Part shown: positions 44,448 through 52,925 of the stretch, one piece after another | Layout: each line of letters begins with the position of its first letter | Position numbering within the stretch: position 1 is the stretch's first letter | Assembly (NCBI GenBank): GCA_964565945.1 | Contig: CAZMGY010000003.1 | Location: 1-64,000, forward strand | Origin: CAZMGY01 sp964565945 [NCBI: uncultured bacterium] | GTDB lineage: Bacteria > GCA-001730085 | Length of the DNA: 64,000 nucleotides | Direction: 5' to 3' | Made by a program: the position numbers and the translations under genes | Notes under the pieces: model-generated | What the model was told of the DNA's origin: nothing | Seen by the model: only the letters and a program-made list of their open reading frames with translations | The model's database searches: none

Positions 44448-45128
44448 ATGAGCAAAAAAGTGCGTTTTGGGATTGTTGTGTTTCCTGGGTCAAATTGCGA
44501 TAGTGATTGTTTTCATGTGATTCAAAATGTTTTAAAGCAAGAAGCGGTTTATTTGTGGCATAAAGATACGGATTTGCAAAATGTTGATGCCGTAGTGTTG
44601 CCTGGGGGGTTTTCGTATGGGGATTATTTGCGTTGTGGCGCAATTGCCCATTGTTCGCCGATTATGGAGTCGATCAAAACCTTTGTCGCCCAAGGTGGTT
44701 TGGTCTTAGGTATTTGCAATGGGTTTCAGGTATTGTTGGAAAGCGGTTTGTTGCCAGGTGCGATGAAACACAATACCTCCCGTAAGTTTATTTGCAAATA
44801 TGTTGATTTGGTGGTCAATTATAATGAGACACCTTTCACCAATCAATATCAGGTGGGTGAGACCATTCGTATTCCCATTGCGCATAATGAAGGCAATTAT
44901 CATCCTGTACCAGGTCAGGAGTCTTTGGCCGAGTCCAAGCGGTTGTTTGCGTATGCAGACAATCCCAATGGGGCGTATGCCGATATTGCGGGCTTAACCA
45001 ACGAACAAGGCAACGTGCTTGGTATGATGCCGCATCCCGAGCGTTGCAGTGAGGCAGATTTATTGGGCGAAGATGGATTTAAGATTTTTCAAAGTATGGT
45101 TGTGCACTTGCAACGTGTTGCCGTGTGA
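44448..45128 (+). CDS. purQ: Phosphoribosylformylglycinamidine synthase, glutaminase subunit
   Basis: Class I glutamine amidotransferase that supplies ammonia to PurL in step four of purine synthesis. It has about 226 residues from ATG 44448 (MSKKVRFGIVVFPGSNCDSD); ATG 44430 would add six and neither has a strong ribosome site. The nucleophile Cys is in LGICNGFQ, and the His and Glu of the triad are in MMPHPERCSE. purL follows 30 bases later. Confidence 0.95.
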   Translation: MSKKVRFGIVVFPGSNCDSDCFHVIQNVLKQEAVYLWHKDTDLQNVDAVVLPGGFSYGDYLRCGAIAHCSPIMESIKTFVAQGGLVLGICNGFQVLLESGLLPGAMKHNTSRKFICKYVDLVVNYNETPFTNQYQVGETIRIPIAHNEGNYHPVPGQESLAESKRLFAYADNPNGAYADIAGLTNEQGNVLGMMPHPERCSEADLLGEDGFKIFQSMVVHLQRVAV

Positions 45129-45158
45129 TTGAAGACGTTGTTGAGGGGATAAAACATC

Positions 45159-47384
45159 ATGAAAAAAATTACCCTTTCTAAAGAAATTATCGAAGGGCAT
45201 GGACTGAGTAAATTGGAATACGAGTTGATTTTGAAACTTTTGGGGCGTGAACCGAATATTACAGAGCTTGGTATTTTTTCGGTGATGTGGTCGGAACATT
45301 GCAGCTATAAAAACTCGAAACCGCTTTTAAAACTGTTCCCAACACAGCATGAGCGTATTTTGATTGGAGCTGGCGAAGAAAATGCTGGAGTGGTTGATAT
45401 TGGTGATGGCTGGGGCTTGGTGTTTAAGGTGGAATCGCACAATCATCCATCTGCGATTGAGCCATATCAAGGGGCTGCCACGGGTGTTGGGGGCATTATT
45501 CGCGATATTTTTACGATGGGTGCTCGTCCGATTGCCTGTATGGACTCTTTGCGTTTTGGTTCCCTGAGCGATGAGCGAGTGAAATTTTTATTGAAAGGTG
45601 TGGTCGAAGGGATTGCTGGATATGGCAATTGCATTGGGATTCCAACGGTTGGTGGCGAAATTATGTTTGACGAATCCTACCAAACCAATCCTTTGGTTAA
45701 TGTGTTTTGCTTGGGTGTGGTGAAGCATGAAGACATTGCCCGTGGTGTGGCTTCGGGTGAAGGCAATCGAGTGCTTTACGTAGGGCCTCCAACTGGACGT
45801 GATGGTATTCATGGGGCAACCTTTGCATCGGATGATTTGACTGAAAAATCCTCAGAAAAAAAATCCGCAGTGCAAGTGGGGGATCCCTTTATGGAAAAAC
45901 TTTTACTCGAGGCGTGTTTGGAAGTGATTCAAAAAGGCCTTGTGGTGGGGATTCAAGATATGGGAGCGGCGGGCTTAACCTGTTCGACCTGTGAAACGGC
46001 TAGTCGCGGGAACAGTGGTATTTCTATTGATGTGGCCAAGGTGCCTCAACGTGAAACGGGCATGACACCATATGAGATTATGCTTTCGGAATCCCAAGAA
46101 CGAATGTTATTGATTGTGGAACCTTCCAAAGTGAAGGATGTGCAAGCCGTGTTTGAGCGGTGGGATTTGTATGCTGAGGATATTGGGCAGGTCCAAACTG
46201 GAGATCGGATGAAAGTGTTTAACCATGGTGAATTGGTGGCCGATATGCCAGTGGACGCCTTGGCGGAAAAAGCACCTATGTATGTGCGCGAAGAGGAAGA
46301 GCCCGCTTATTTGAAAGATTTACCTCAAGTGGATGAGGCAAAAGTGGCTCAAAAGCAAGATTATGAAGCATCGATTAAACAATTGTTGGCTGTGCCTAAT
46401 ATTGCCAGCAAGGCTTGGGTCTATGAGCAATATGATCATATGGTAGGCACGAATACCGTGTCTTTGCCAGGCTCGGATGCGGCGGTGATTCGGGTTAAAG
46501 ATACCGATAAATTGGTGGCGATGAAACTCGATGGACAAGGTCGCTACTGTTATGTTGATCCCTATGAAGGTGGCAAAATAGCTGTGGCCGAAGCGGCCCG
46601 TAATGTGGTTTGTTCGGGGGCACGTCCGATTGCGGCGACCGACTGTTTGAATTTTGGAAATCCGATGCACCCCGAAGTATTTTGGGTGTTTCATCGTTGT
46701 GTGGAAGGTTTGGCTGAGGCTTGCCGAAAGTTGGATACTCCGATCATTGGGGGGAATGTGAGTCTTTATAATCAAAACCCCGATGGTGCGATTTTCCCGA
46801 CACCGATTGTTGGTGTTGTTGGTGTGATGAATGATGTTTCTCAGGTGCAACAACGTGTGAATACCCAGTGGTTCAAAAACGAAGGCGATGTGATTATGCT
46901 TTTGGGTGAAACCAAAAATGAAATCGGAGCGAGTGAGTTTTACAAAACTGTTTTAGGTGAAACCGTGGGGCCTTGTCCTAAAATCAATCTGCAAGTCGAA
47001 CATAATCTTTATGAAGCGGTGATTTCTGCGAGTGAGCAAGGTTTGTTGCAGTCGGCGCATGATTGCGCCGAAGGTGGTTTGGCGGTAGCCTTGGTCGAAT
47101 CATGTATATCTGGTCCCGAAGCCTTGGGTGCGACGATCTCTTTTGCCGAATCCTTTGAGCCCAATGTACTGCTGTTTGGCGAAAGTCAAAGTCGGATTAT
47201 TGTGTCTTGTCGTGCGAATGATGAAGCGACTCTGCATAACTTGTGCGAACAACACGGTGTTCCAGTTCAAAAACTAGGACAGGTTGGTGGCGCACAGCTA
47301 ACAATTAATGACTGGATCAGCTGTGCTGTGCAAGACTTGCAGACAATTTGGACCGAAAGTTTCGCATTATTATTGAATGCCTAG
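45159..47384 (+). CDS. purL: Phosphoribosylformylglycinamidine synthase, large subunit (small-type PurL)
   Basis: ATP-dependent FGAM synthetase. It has 741 residues, the small type that works with PurQ and PurS; no purS is seen in the window. [19 protein letters not shown], the Gly-rich [35 protein letters not shown] and the C-terminal [20 protein letters not shown] are diagnostic. It forms an operon with purQ. Confidence 0.96.
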   Translation: MKKITLSKEIIEGHGLSKLEYELILKLLGREPNITELGIFSVMWSEHCSYKNSKPLLKLFPTQHERILIGAGEENAGVVDIGDGWGLVFKVESHNHPSAIEPYQGAATGVGGIIRDIFTMGARPIACMDSLRFGSLSDERVKFLLKGVVEGIAGYGNCIGIPTVGGEIMFDESYQTNPLVNVFCLGVVKHEDIARGVASGEGNRVLYVGPPTGRDGIHGATFASDDLTEKSSEKKSAVQVGDPFMEKLLLEACLEVIQKGLVVGIQDMGAAGLTCSTCETASRGNSGISIDVAKVPQRETGMTPYEIMLSESQERMLLIVEPSKVKDVQAVFERWDLYAEDIGQVQTGDRMKVFNHGELVADMPVDALAEKAPMYVREEEEPAYLKDLPQVDEAKVAQKQDYEASIKQLLAVPNIASKAWVYEQYDHMVGTNTVSLPGSDAAVIRVKDTDKLVAMKLDGQGRYCYVDPYEGGKIAVAEAARNVVCSGARPIAATDCLNFGNPMHPEVFWVFHRCVEGLAEACRKLDTPIIGGNVSLYNQNPDGAIFPTPIVGVVGVMNDVSQVQQRVNTQWFKNEGDVIMLLGETKNEIGASEFYKTVLGETVGPCPKINLQVEHNLYEAVISASEQGLLQSAHDCAEGGLAVALVESCISGPEALGATISFAESFEPNVLLFGESQSRIIVSCRANDEATLHNLCEQHGVPVQKLGQVGGAQLTINDWISCAVQDLQTIWTESFALLLNA

Positions 47385-47408
47385 ACCTTTTTGTAGGACG
47401 TGTAAGGT

Positions 47409-47714
47409 ATGAAGTATTTTGGTGGTATAAGTATAGCTTTGCTTGTGGTTAGTGTTGGATGTTCATCTCGAGCGATTTATCGGCCATTGATCAATATTAC
47501 TCCGTATCCACCGTCGCCAGAAAAAACCTTTGAGTTGCAGGTTAAAGAGGATGCTTCTCCTGTGAGTCCGATTGAGCCTTTTCGCTTGAGAACAATGTAT
47601 GGAGGCTACGATCACTCGTCTAATCTGATCAAGAGTACGTTTGGTTATGGCGTTCGTTTGAAAGGAAAACGTGATCATACAGGGATTGACTTTGTGGCAC
47701 CGATCGGTGTTTAG
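47409..47714 (+). pseudogene. Truncated M23-family peptidase lipoprotein
   Basis: 101 residues with a lipoprotein signal (LLVVSVGC, then SS). A linker leads into the beginning of an M23 (LytM) endopeptidase domain: STFGYGVRLKGKRDHTGIDFVAPIGV, whose HxGxD motif is present. The frame then stops at TAG 47712-47714. The rest of the domain, including the second HxH zinc site, is missing. The stop codon lies against the end of the convergent gene, suggesting a deletion that fused an M23 5' part to unrelated DNA. It is 24 bases after purL. It is probably non-functional. Confidence 0.8.
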
Positions 47715-48205
47715 GCTTTTTGGAGTTGGGTCCACTTTCTCAAGTGGTGTTGCATATAGGGCTGTTTCTTGGGATCGAAATAAGTGAGGACCAAATCACC
47801 CTGTTCAAGTCTTTCGAGGTATTTGGGCTCTGTCCCTAGGCGACTTTGTGTGACATAAGAAATCGAAATCTGAGTGCTATCTTTTTTGCTGCGCACCACA
47901 TTGAGAATGCCTGCTTGAGGAAAGGCATAGGTTGTATTGAGGGGAATGTTGTCAAAAATCATCACACTCATATTGTCTAAAGGTTTATCGGTGGCATAAT
48001 TTCGCATATATCCTTCGTTAGTGAACTCAAATAGTTGATAAGGGGCAAAAAGGATCAAATCTTTGGGCATATCGGGACGAATACCTTGAAAAACCATTTG
48101 CCAGCGCCCCTGGATATCTTCGGACTGAGCGGGACGAAAGCCTTCTTGAGCCCAAGCCGAACTGACCAAGAGACCGATCCAAAGTATAGAGCGCAAAAGC
48201 GACAT
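47711..48205 (-). CDS. Secreted protein of unknown function
   Basis: It has 164 residues. A Sec signal peptide (MSLLRSILWIGLLVSSAWA, before QEGFRP) is followed by DIQGRWQMVFQGIRPDMPKD and beta-strand-rich sequence, reminiscent in pattern of small lipocalin-like periplasmic proteins with a GxW near the N-terminus. I do not recognise a family. The stop codon overlaps that of the truncated M23 gene on the other strand. Confidence 0.7.
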   Translation of the reverse strand: MSLLRSILWIGLLVSSAWAQEGFRPAQSEDIQGRWQMVFQGIRPDMPKDLILFAPYQLFEFTNEGYMRNYATDKPLDNMSVMIFDNIPLNTTYAFPQAGILNVVRSKKDSTQISISYVTQSRLGTEPKYLERLEQGDLVLTYFDPKKQPYMQHHLRKWTQLQKA

Positions 48206-48263
48206 GATGAGTAACCCTCATTAGTATTCAACACTGGGACTACTTTAACATGATTGAATATAC

Positions 48264-48292
48264 TTGACAAAGGATCGTGGGTTTATTATCGT
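48264..48292 (+). promoter_or_regulatory. Promoter of the fur-pseudogene / ATPase unit
   Basis: A perfect TTGACA at 48264-48269 and TATCGT at 48287-48292 with 17-base spacing. The Fur-like palindrome begins at the very next base, covering the expected start site. Confidence 0.6.
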
Positions 48293-48313
48293 AAATAGAA
48301 ATATTTTCTATTT
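48293..48313. promoter_or_regulatory. Fur/Zur-type operator palindrome
   Basis: AAATAGAAA (48293-48301), TAT, TTTCTATTT (48305-48313): a perfect 9-3-9 inverted repeat, 21 bases in total. The size and AT-rich layout match Fur-superfamily boxes (about 19-21 bp). It sits directly behind the -10 element and just before the Fur-like pseudogene, as expected for autoregulation. Which metal it would sense is unknown. Confidence 0.6.
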
Positions 48314-48318
48314 AGGGA

Positions 48319-48564
48319 ATGGTGCTGGAGTATTTGATTCAGCAATTGCAACAATCGGATTAGAAAGTGACTCCTTGGCGCAAAGCCTTGCTGGCTCTTT
48401 TTAAGAGCCAGTCGAAAGCTTTAAGTGTCGGAGGGGTCTACCAGCATTTTAAGTAAAAATTTGATCCTGTTGGCTTGCCAAGTGTCTATCGTAATTTGGA
48501 TGCTTTGTGTGATTTAGGTCTGTTATATGTCATGTGTTCCAATGACGGTCGCCATAAAGTGTAA
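48319..48564 (+). pseudogene. Fur-family metalloregulator pseudogene
   Basis: Reading from ATG 48319 in one frame gives a winged-helix Fur-type N-terminal domain: LIQQLQQSD, stop, KVTPWRKALLALFKSQSKAL, SVGGVYQHFK, stop, KFDPVGLPSVYRNLDALCDL, GLLYVMCSNDGRHKV, stop. In-frame stops are TAG 48361, TAA 48454 and TAA 48562. VTPWRKALL and LPSVYRNLDAL are the recognition-helix region signatures. The C-terminal dimerisation and metal domain is missing; a possible remnant (GLCGDCND) runs in another frame at about 48573-48598, into the start of the ATPase. The promoter and operator upstream look intact. Confidence 0.85.
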
Positions 48565-48593
48565 TGTTGAAGGCCTCTGTGGGGATTGCAACG

Positions 48594-51500
48594 ATGAATC
48601 GATATCTATTTAAAAAAATTAAGTGTCTTACGGCACTCATTCTTGTTCAGCTATTGGTGTGGCAGTCGGTGTCGTATGCGCTTAGTCCAGGCTCACATGT
48701 GGTGGATATGTATGCTGAGTTTCAGCATAAAGTGCAGCATGGAGTGCCATGGGCATTGATGAATCAGTCGGCGAAGGAGCATGCGCATGCTCCCGCAAAG
48801 CCCGAACAAAAACCTGTTCCTAAACACGAGCATAAACATGATCATAAGCATGAGTACAAAAAAGTTGAGACCCTTAAATTATTTTATTCCATTCCCAGTG
48901 AATGTTTTGCTTTGGGTTTAGTTATTCTGGTGCTGGCAGTGGTCTTTACTGGAGGATCTTATTGGTTTTTAATGCTTGGTCTGCCTTTACTGATACAGGT
49001 GATATATGACATGGAAGTTACCTTAGAGCTTTATTGGAATAAGAGTGCTCTCAAAAAAGTCTATGATTTTATGCAAAATAGTGCTGGGGTTGTGATTATT
49101 GCGATTGTGCTGTTTGGTTTGATGGAGATATTAGGCCACTTGGTGATGGTTGGTGCTGCGGCGACACCTCTTTTTTGGACCTTCACGGTAATTTCTCTGA
49201 TTGGAGTGATTGTTTATGCTCTTCCTGAGATGAACAATGGATGGAAGGCTGTTTTTAAAGCCATAGATTTTGGTCGTCAAGGCAAGAACCCCATGAGAGC
49301 CTTGGGTATGAGCTTTGTTCGGGGGTTTTCGCTATTTTTATTTATACTTTTACCTCTTTTGGGGATTGTTCATTTAAACCTTGCCTTAGTGGTGTTAATT
49401 GCAGCGTCTGTCCAATTTGCTTATATTTTGAAACGTCAAGCTCGCGAATACCAAATGGAAGCCATGGGGCAGTTGAAAAATCGAGAAATTCCCCGAAATA
49501 TTGTGGTGGTGGCGCTGAATGGAGCAAAACTCCAGCAAAAAGTGATCCTGACCGAAGAAGAGGTTCAGGATATGTTAAATCAAGGGATCGAGGTGACGGC
49601 TTATGTGGCTCAAAATACGTGGGTGCCTCGCATGGATGGTTTGATTGAAGCTGTAATCAATCAAAAGCAGGCCTATGTTGATGAGTCGGAGCTTAATGGG
49701 GAAGAGCAGCTTAAGCTAGTTAAGACCAGTGATCAAATCAAGGGAGGGACTTTTTTGACAGGAGCGCCTATTCATGTGCGCATTTTGCAGGTTGGCGAGC
49801 AAAGCGAAATTGGTCATATTGAATGCTCTCTCAAACGATTTAGCAGCAAAGGTGTGTCGCGAATAGAACGATTTTCTGATAAGGTTGGGCAGTATTTTAT
49901 CTACACCGTGTTCTTTTTTGCTATCGTTGGTTTTTTGGTGAGTTATTTGACTGTTGGCTCCATAACGACAGCATTAATTGGGGCTCTGACCGTCTTTGTA
50001 ATCATATGTCCTTGTGCCTTTTTGATTGGGCAACCTTTAGCCTTTAGTGCTGCGCGCCAGAACTTGGCGGCGACGCATAAGATTAGCGTCAATGACGATC
50101 GTTCGTTTTTAGTGCCGCGTGTGATGGTGTTCGATAAAAGCAATACGATCACCGATGGGGTTGAAATTGATCGTGAGAAGCCTTGGGTGTCATTAGGTGC
50201 CGATATGGATGATGAAAAAGAGAAAGAGCGTATTTTGAAATGGGCCGCGATGGCTGAGTACCCTTATGCACAAAATCAGTATGCTCAAGAGGTGATTGAG
50301 TTGGCAATTCACCATGGTGCCACAGACCGTTTAAAGTTGGAAAATCATAAGAATTCTGTGAAAAGTCAGATTTATGAGAGTGGCAAAGGTCTTAAAGCGA
50401 TCATCAAGGAACCTCATTATGGACATGCTCATGATCAGGAGGTTTACTTGGGGAACTTAGAAACGCTTTTGACAATGGTGACCACAATTCCCGAAGAGCA
50501 ACAGCAAGCTTTGCGCAGACAAGTGGATGAAGTTGTTAATGCTGATTCGGACCAGGTTGTTACACCGATTGTGATGTACGATATTACTCATGAGAAGCCT
50601 TTGCTCGTTTTTCGGATTATTAATCGAATTCGTCCCAAGGTGAAAGAATTTTTGGAGGATTACCGCAACATAGCGAAGCGCAATCCTTATTACACTTTTT
50701 TAAATGGAGTGTCACGTTTATTGTTCCGAACAGATTCTTTTCCTTCACAAACTTTGGCAGTGGTGGCATCGGGTGACCGCAAAGAAGCAGTTCGAAAAAT
50801 TGTTAAAAAAATAGATATCAAGTTAGCTTTGGCCGAAGTGAGCCCTTCGGAAAAAGCTTTGTTTGTGTTACTGCTTAAACATGGTGGATGGCTTGGAAAG
50901 TTCCAAAAAGATTTGGAAAAACGAAAGGATCCCCTGATTTTAACCTATCAAGAATTTCGCACCTATCTTATGGACAAAAGGTATGCCACGAAGAAAGAGG
51001 TTAATGACCTTGAGCAAATTTATCTTAAAGAGCATCAAGGGCCCGAAGATCATGCTTTAAAAACCAATGTGGTTTTCTTTATGGGCGATGGTAGCAACGA
51101 CCGTCAGGCCATGCAAGTGGCTCATGCGGGAATTTCGTTCAATGGAGCACGTTCGGTTGGGCAGGGAGATATTCTTTTGGGAGCCGACAAAAAAGAGCAA
51201 CCGCTTTTTTCACAGGTTAGTTATATTATAAAAACTTTTCGGCGCACCTATGGCATCATTCTAACCAATATTTTCTTGATAGCCTTTGTTTGGAATATTG
51301 TGATACTCACTTTGATTTTTGCAGGAGTGTTAGGACCAGGGTGGGCGGCTCTAATGCATGCTTTGAATACGCTATTTGTTGTGATTTTGGCAATGAAACT
51401 AATGGCGAAACCCAAAGAATTTTTTAAACAAGAGTTTAAAAATATGTTTAAAGGTAAGGTATCTCATGTCGATAAGGAGCCGAAACACAAATCTCAAAAA

Positions 51501-52391
51501 AAGGCTGTTCAGAACCCTAAAAGCAATGTGGCGCAATTGATGACTAAAGAAGGGGTTCGCCCGCAGGCGCTATTTCAGGACGATTGCTGTAGGTCTAGGT
51601 TTCGTGGTCGTGCCCAAGGGGGGCGTGGCGGGCATCATCATGATGATGCTGAAGTCGACCATTGTTGTTCGTCACCAGTTGTCTATCGGCCTCAGTATTA
51701 TCGAGTTCCAGGCCTTTATGAAAGTAGGCCAGTTTTAACAGTTGCACAGTTACTAGGTGGTCAAGTTACTGCATGGCAGCAGTGGGCGGGTGCAATAGCG
51801 GATATGAGACAACTGTTAACCACAATGCAGCAACGCAGAAATAGCAAGCAAGCGAATATTACTTATATGATGGGGCCTCTTTTTGATGACTATGTTCTTG
51901 ATGAAGGTGTCTTTATGGATTGGGTGATGACTCATGCCAATAAGATTCAGTTGATACCCAGTGCCACAGTGGGGGCGATGCACTGGAAAGATGCGCAAGG
52001 CATTTATCGCATTCATATCGATCCTCGGTTGCTTAAAGATAGCGGTATGCAAGGCGTTTTAGCGAGTGAGTTATTGCATGAGCTTTTGGAGATTTATTTT
52101 GTGACGCATGCGCGTGCTCAGGAGCCAATTTGGCATGAGGCCTATACGATAGAGAACCTGGATAAGGCCTCCTTTGAAGCGTCGATATTTGCGTTGCAAA
52201 TTCAACTGCTTCAAGCGTGGGGAATGGATATGAATCGTATTCGTAATGGGTATATTTCTGTGGAGCAACAGTTTTTTGATGGCCGAGCATTTTTTAGTAC
52301 TGGTTTTGATGAGATTAATTCGTCTGTCGCTTCTTCTCGGCCACTTCAAGAGGTGGTTCAAAGTCAGTTTCAAGTGCTTTTTGTCGCATAA
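48594..52391 (+). CDS. P1B-type ATPase-like membrane protein with altered catalytic motifs and extra C-terminal module
   Basis: 1265 residues from ATG 48594; ATG 48564 would add ten residues overlapping the Fur remnant. Order: a signal/anchor with YALSPGS (residues 28-34); His-rich stretch (~62-90, EHKHDHKHEYKK); hydrophobic helices at ~96-141, 163-213, 238-280; an actuator domain with NGE at 368-370 where P-type pumps have TGE; helices 433-480 carrying the CPC metal motif (472-474) of Cu+-type pumps; phosphorylation site DKSNTITD at 514, where DKTGTLT is near-invariant; hinge GDGSND at 831-836; helices 886-938; a Cys/His segment (DDCC at 998, HHHDD, DHCC at 1024); and a terminal module with LHELLE (His1162) and SFEAS (Phe1194), shared with the giant protein. 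Phosphorylatable Asp, CPC and hinge survive, so it may be a divergent pump or a metal sensor/pseudo-pump. Confidence 0.85.
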   Translation: MNRYLFKKIKCLTALILVQLLVWQSVSYALSPGSHVVDMYAEFQHKVQHGVPWALMNQSAKEHAHAPAKPEQKPVPKHEHKHDHKHEYKKVETLKLFYSIPSECFALGLVILVLAVVFTGGSYWFLMLGLPLLIQVIYDMEVTLELYWNKSALKKVYDFMQNSAGVVIIAIVLFGLMEILGHLVMVGAAATPLFWTFTVISLIGVIVYALPEMNNGWKAVFKAIDFGRQGKNPMRALGMSFVRGFSLFLFILLPLLGIVHLNLALVVLIAASVQFAYILKRQAREYQMEAMGQLKNREIPRNIVVVALNGAKLQQKVILTEEEVQDMLNQGIEVTAYVAQNTWVPRMDGLIEAVINQKQAYVDESELNGEEQLKLVKTSDQIKGGTFLTGAPIHVRILQVGEQSEIGHIECSLKRFSSKGVSRIERFSDKVGQYFIYTVFFFAIVGFLVSYLTVGSITTALIGALTVFVIICPCAFLIGQPLAFSAARQNLAATHKISVNDDRSFLVPRVMVFDKSNTITDGVEIDREKPWVSLGADMDDEKEKERILKWAAMAEYPYAQNQYAQEVIELAIHHGATDRLKLENHKNSVKSQIYESGKGLKAIIKEPHYGHAHDQEVYLGNLETLLTMVTTIPEEQQQALRRQVDEVVNADSDQVVTPIVMYDITHEKPLLVFRIINRIRPKVKEFLEDYRNIAKRNPYYTFLNGVSRLLFRTDSFPSQTLAVVASGDRKEAVRKIVKKIDIKLALAEVSPSEKALFVLLLKHGGWLGKFQKDLEKRKDPLILTYQEFRTYLMDKRYATKKEVNDLEQIYLKEHQGPEDHALKTNVVFFMGDGSNDRQAMQVAHAGISFNGARSVGQGDILLGADKKEQPLFSQVSYIIKTFRRTYGIILTNIFLIAFVWNIVILTLIFAGVLGPGWAALMHALNTLFVVILAMKLMAKPKEFFKQEFKNMFKGKVSHVDKEPKHKSQKKAVQNPKSNVAQLMTKEGVRPQALFQDDCCRSRFRGRAQGGRGGHHHDDAEVDHCCSSPVVYRPQYYRVPGLYESRPVLTVAQLLGGQVTAWQQWAGAIADMRQLLTTMQQRRNSKQANITYMMGPLFDDYVLDEGVFMDWVMTHANKIQLIPSATVGAMHWKDAQGIYRIHIDPRLLKDSGMQGVLASELLHELLEIYFVTHARAQEPIWHEAYTIENLDKASFEASIFALQIQLLQAWGMDMNRIRNGYISVEQQFFDGRAFFSTGFDEINSSVASSRPLQEVVQSQFQVLFVA

Positions 52392-52541
52392 ACCGTTTTT
52401 TAGGGCTAGTCCGACTCAAAGAGCCATCGCGACCTTTCCTTTGGAAAGATATACATTTACCTATTAAAACCACCCTTTGTCAAAAAATATCTTTAGGTAA
52501 ATGTTTTAGAACATTAGGCATAGCGTAAAATTGTCTCTTTT

Positions 52542-52700
52542 AAAAAAGGCTAGTATCTCTCTACTAGCCCTATATGAAAAACTCCACTCAAGAATACTTT
52601 TAATCCGAGGTTATATAATCAATTTCCATTTCTTTGCATCCGCAATCATGGAAATAGCTAAAAACCTTTTTGTAGAGGTAGACGTGTATCGGGCATTATA
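52542..52700 (-). ncRNA. Candidate small RNA on the minus strand
   Basis: A minus-strand TATAAT (52700-52695) and an intrinsic terminator (GGCTAGTA, loop GAGAGA, TACTAGCC, six T; plus-strand 52548-52569 with tail 52542-52547) bracket about 150 nt with no supported gene. The -35 is poor and I recognise no RNA family. It is proposed only because an orphan terminator needs a transcript. Confidence 0.3.
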
Positions 52701-52815
52701 TAGTGTTAACTGTTAGGATAAATGAACGCTTGCAACTATTACAGTAATAACGAAAGCTATTGCAATACGCACAGGCTTTTTTCCTCTAAATAATCGATAC
52801 ACTGATTTTTTTGAC

Positions 52816-52843
52816 TTGGGAACAATTTAGATACTGTTATAAT
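52816..52843 (+). promoter_or_regulatory. Promoter of purM-purN-mfd
   Basis: A perfect TATAAT at 52838-52843, with TTGGGA at 52816-52821 16 bases upstream as the best -35. A TTGACT at 52811 is 21 bases away, too far for usual spacing. The ATG is 82 bases downstream. Confidence 0.5.
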
Positions 52844-52925
52844 GGCTCTTGCGCAACCGCCATAATTGATTACAAATATATTAATGACATAATGGGGTTT
52901 TCCAAAGAGAGGGATTGTTTTTGAC

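Larger units (their letters stand above)
52392..52925. other. 534-bp gene-poor region before purM
   Basis: No convincing gene on either strand. It holds a 10-bp inverted repeat ACATTTACCT/AGGTAAATGT (52453-52462 and 52495-52504), an intrinsic terminator facing left (52542-52569), a minus-strand TATAAT (52700-52695) and the purM promoter. On the minus strand at about 52600-52660 a short frame reads FHDCGCKEMEIDYITSD, perhaps a remnant of a small Cys-containing protein, but without a start codon. Confidence 0.5.

Noticed and set aside
10770-48564. In-frame stops in adk and the Fur-like gene as a sign of stop-codon reassignment
   Set aside because: TAA, TAG and TGA all end intact genes normally here. 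adk also has frameshifts, and the substituted positions call for different amino acids (Gln in adk, other residues in the Fur-like gene). Decay explains the data better.
52531-52716. 61-residue plus-strand frame after the ATPase gene
   Set aside because: No ribosome site, crosses a terminator-like hairpin, no recognisable composition or motif.
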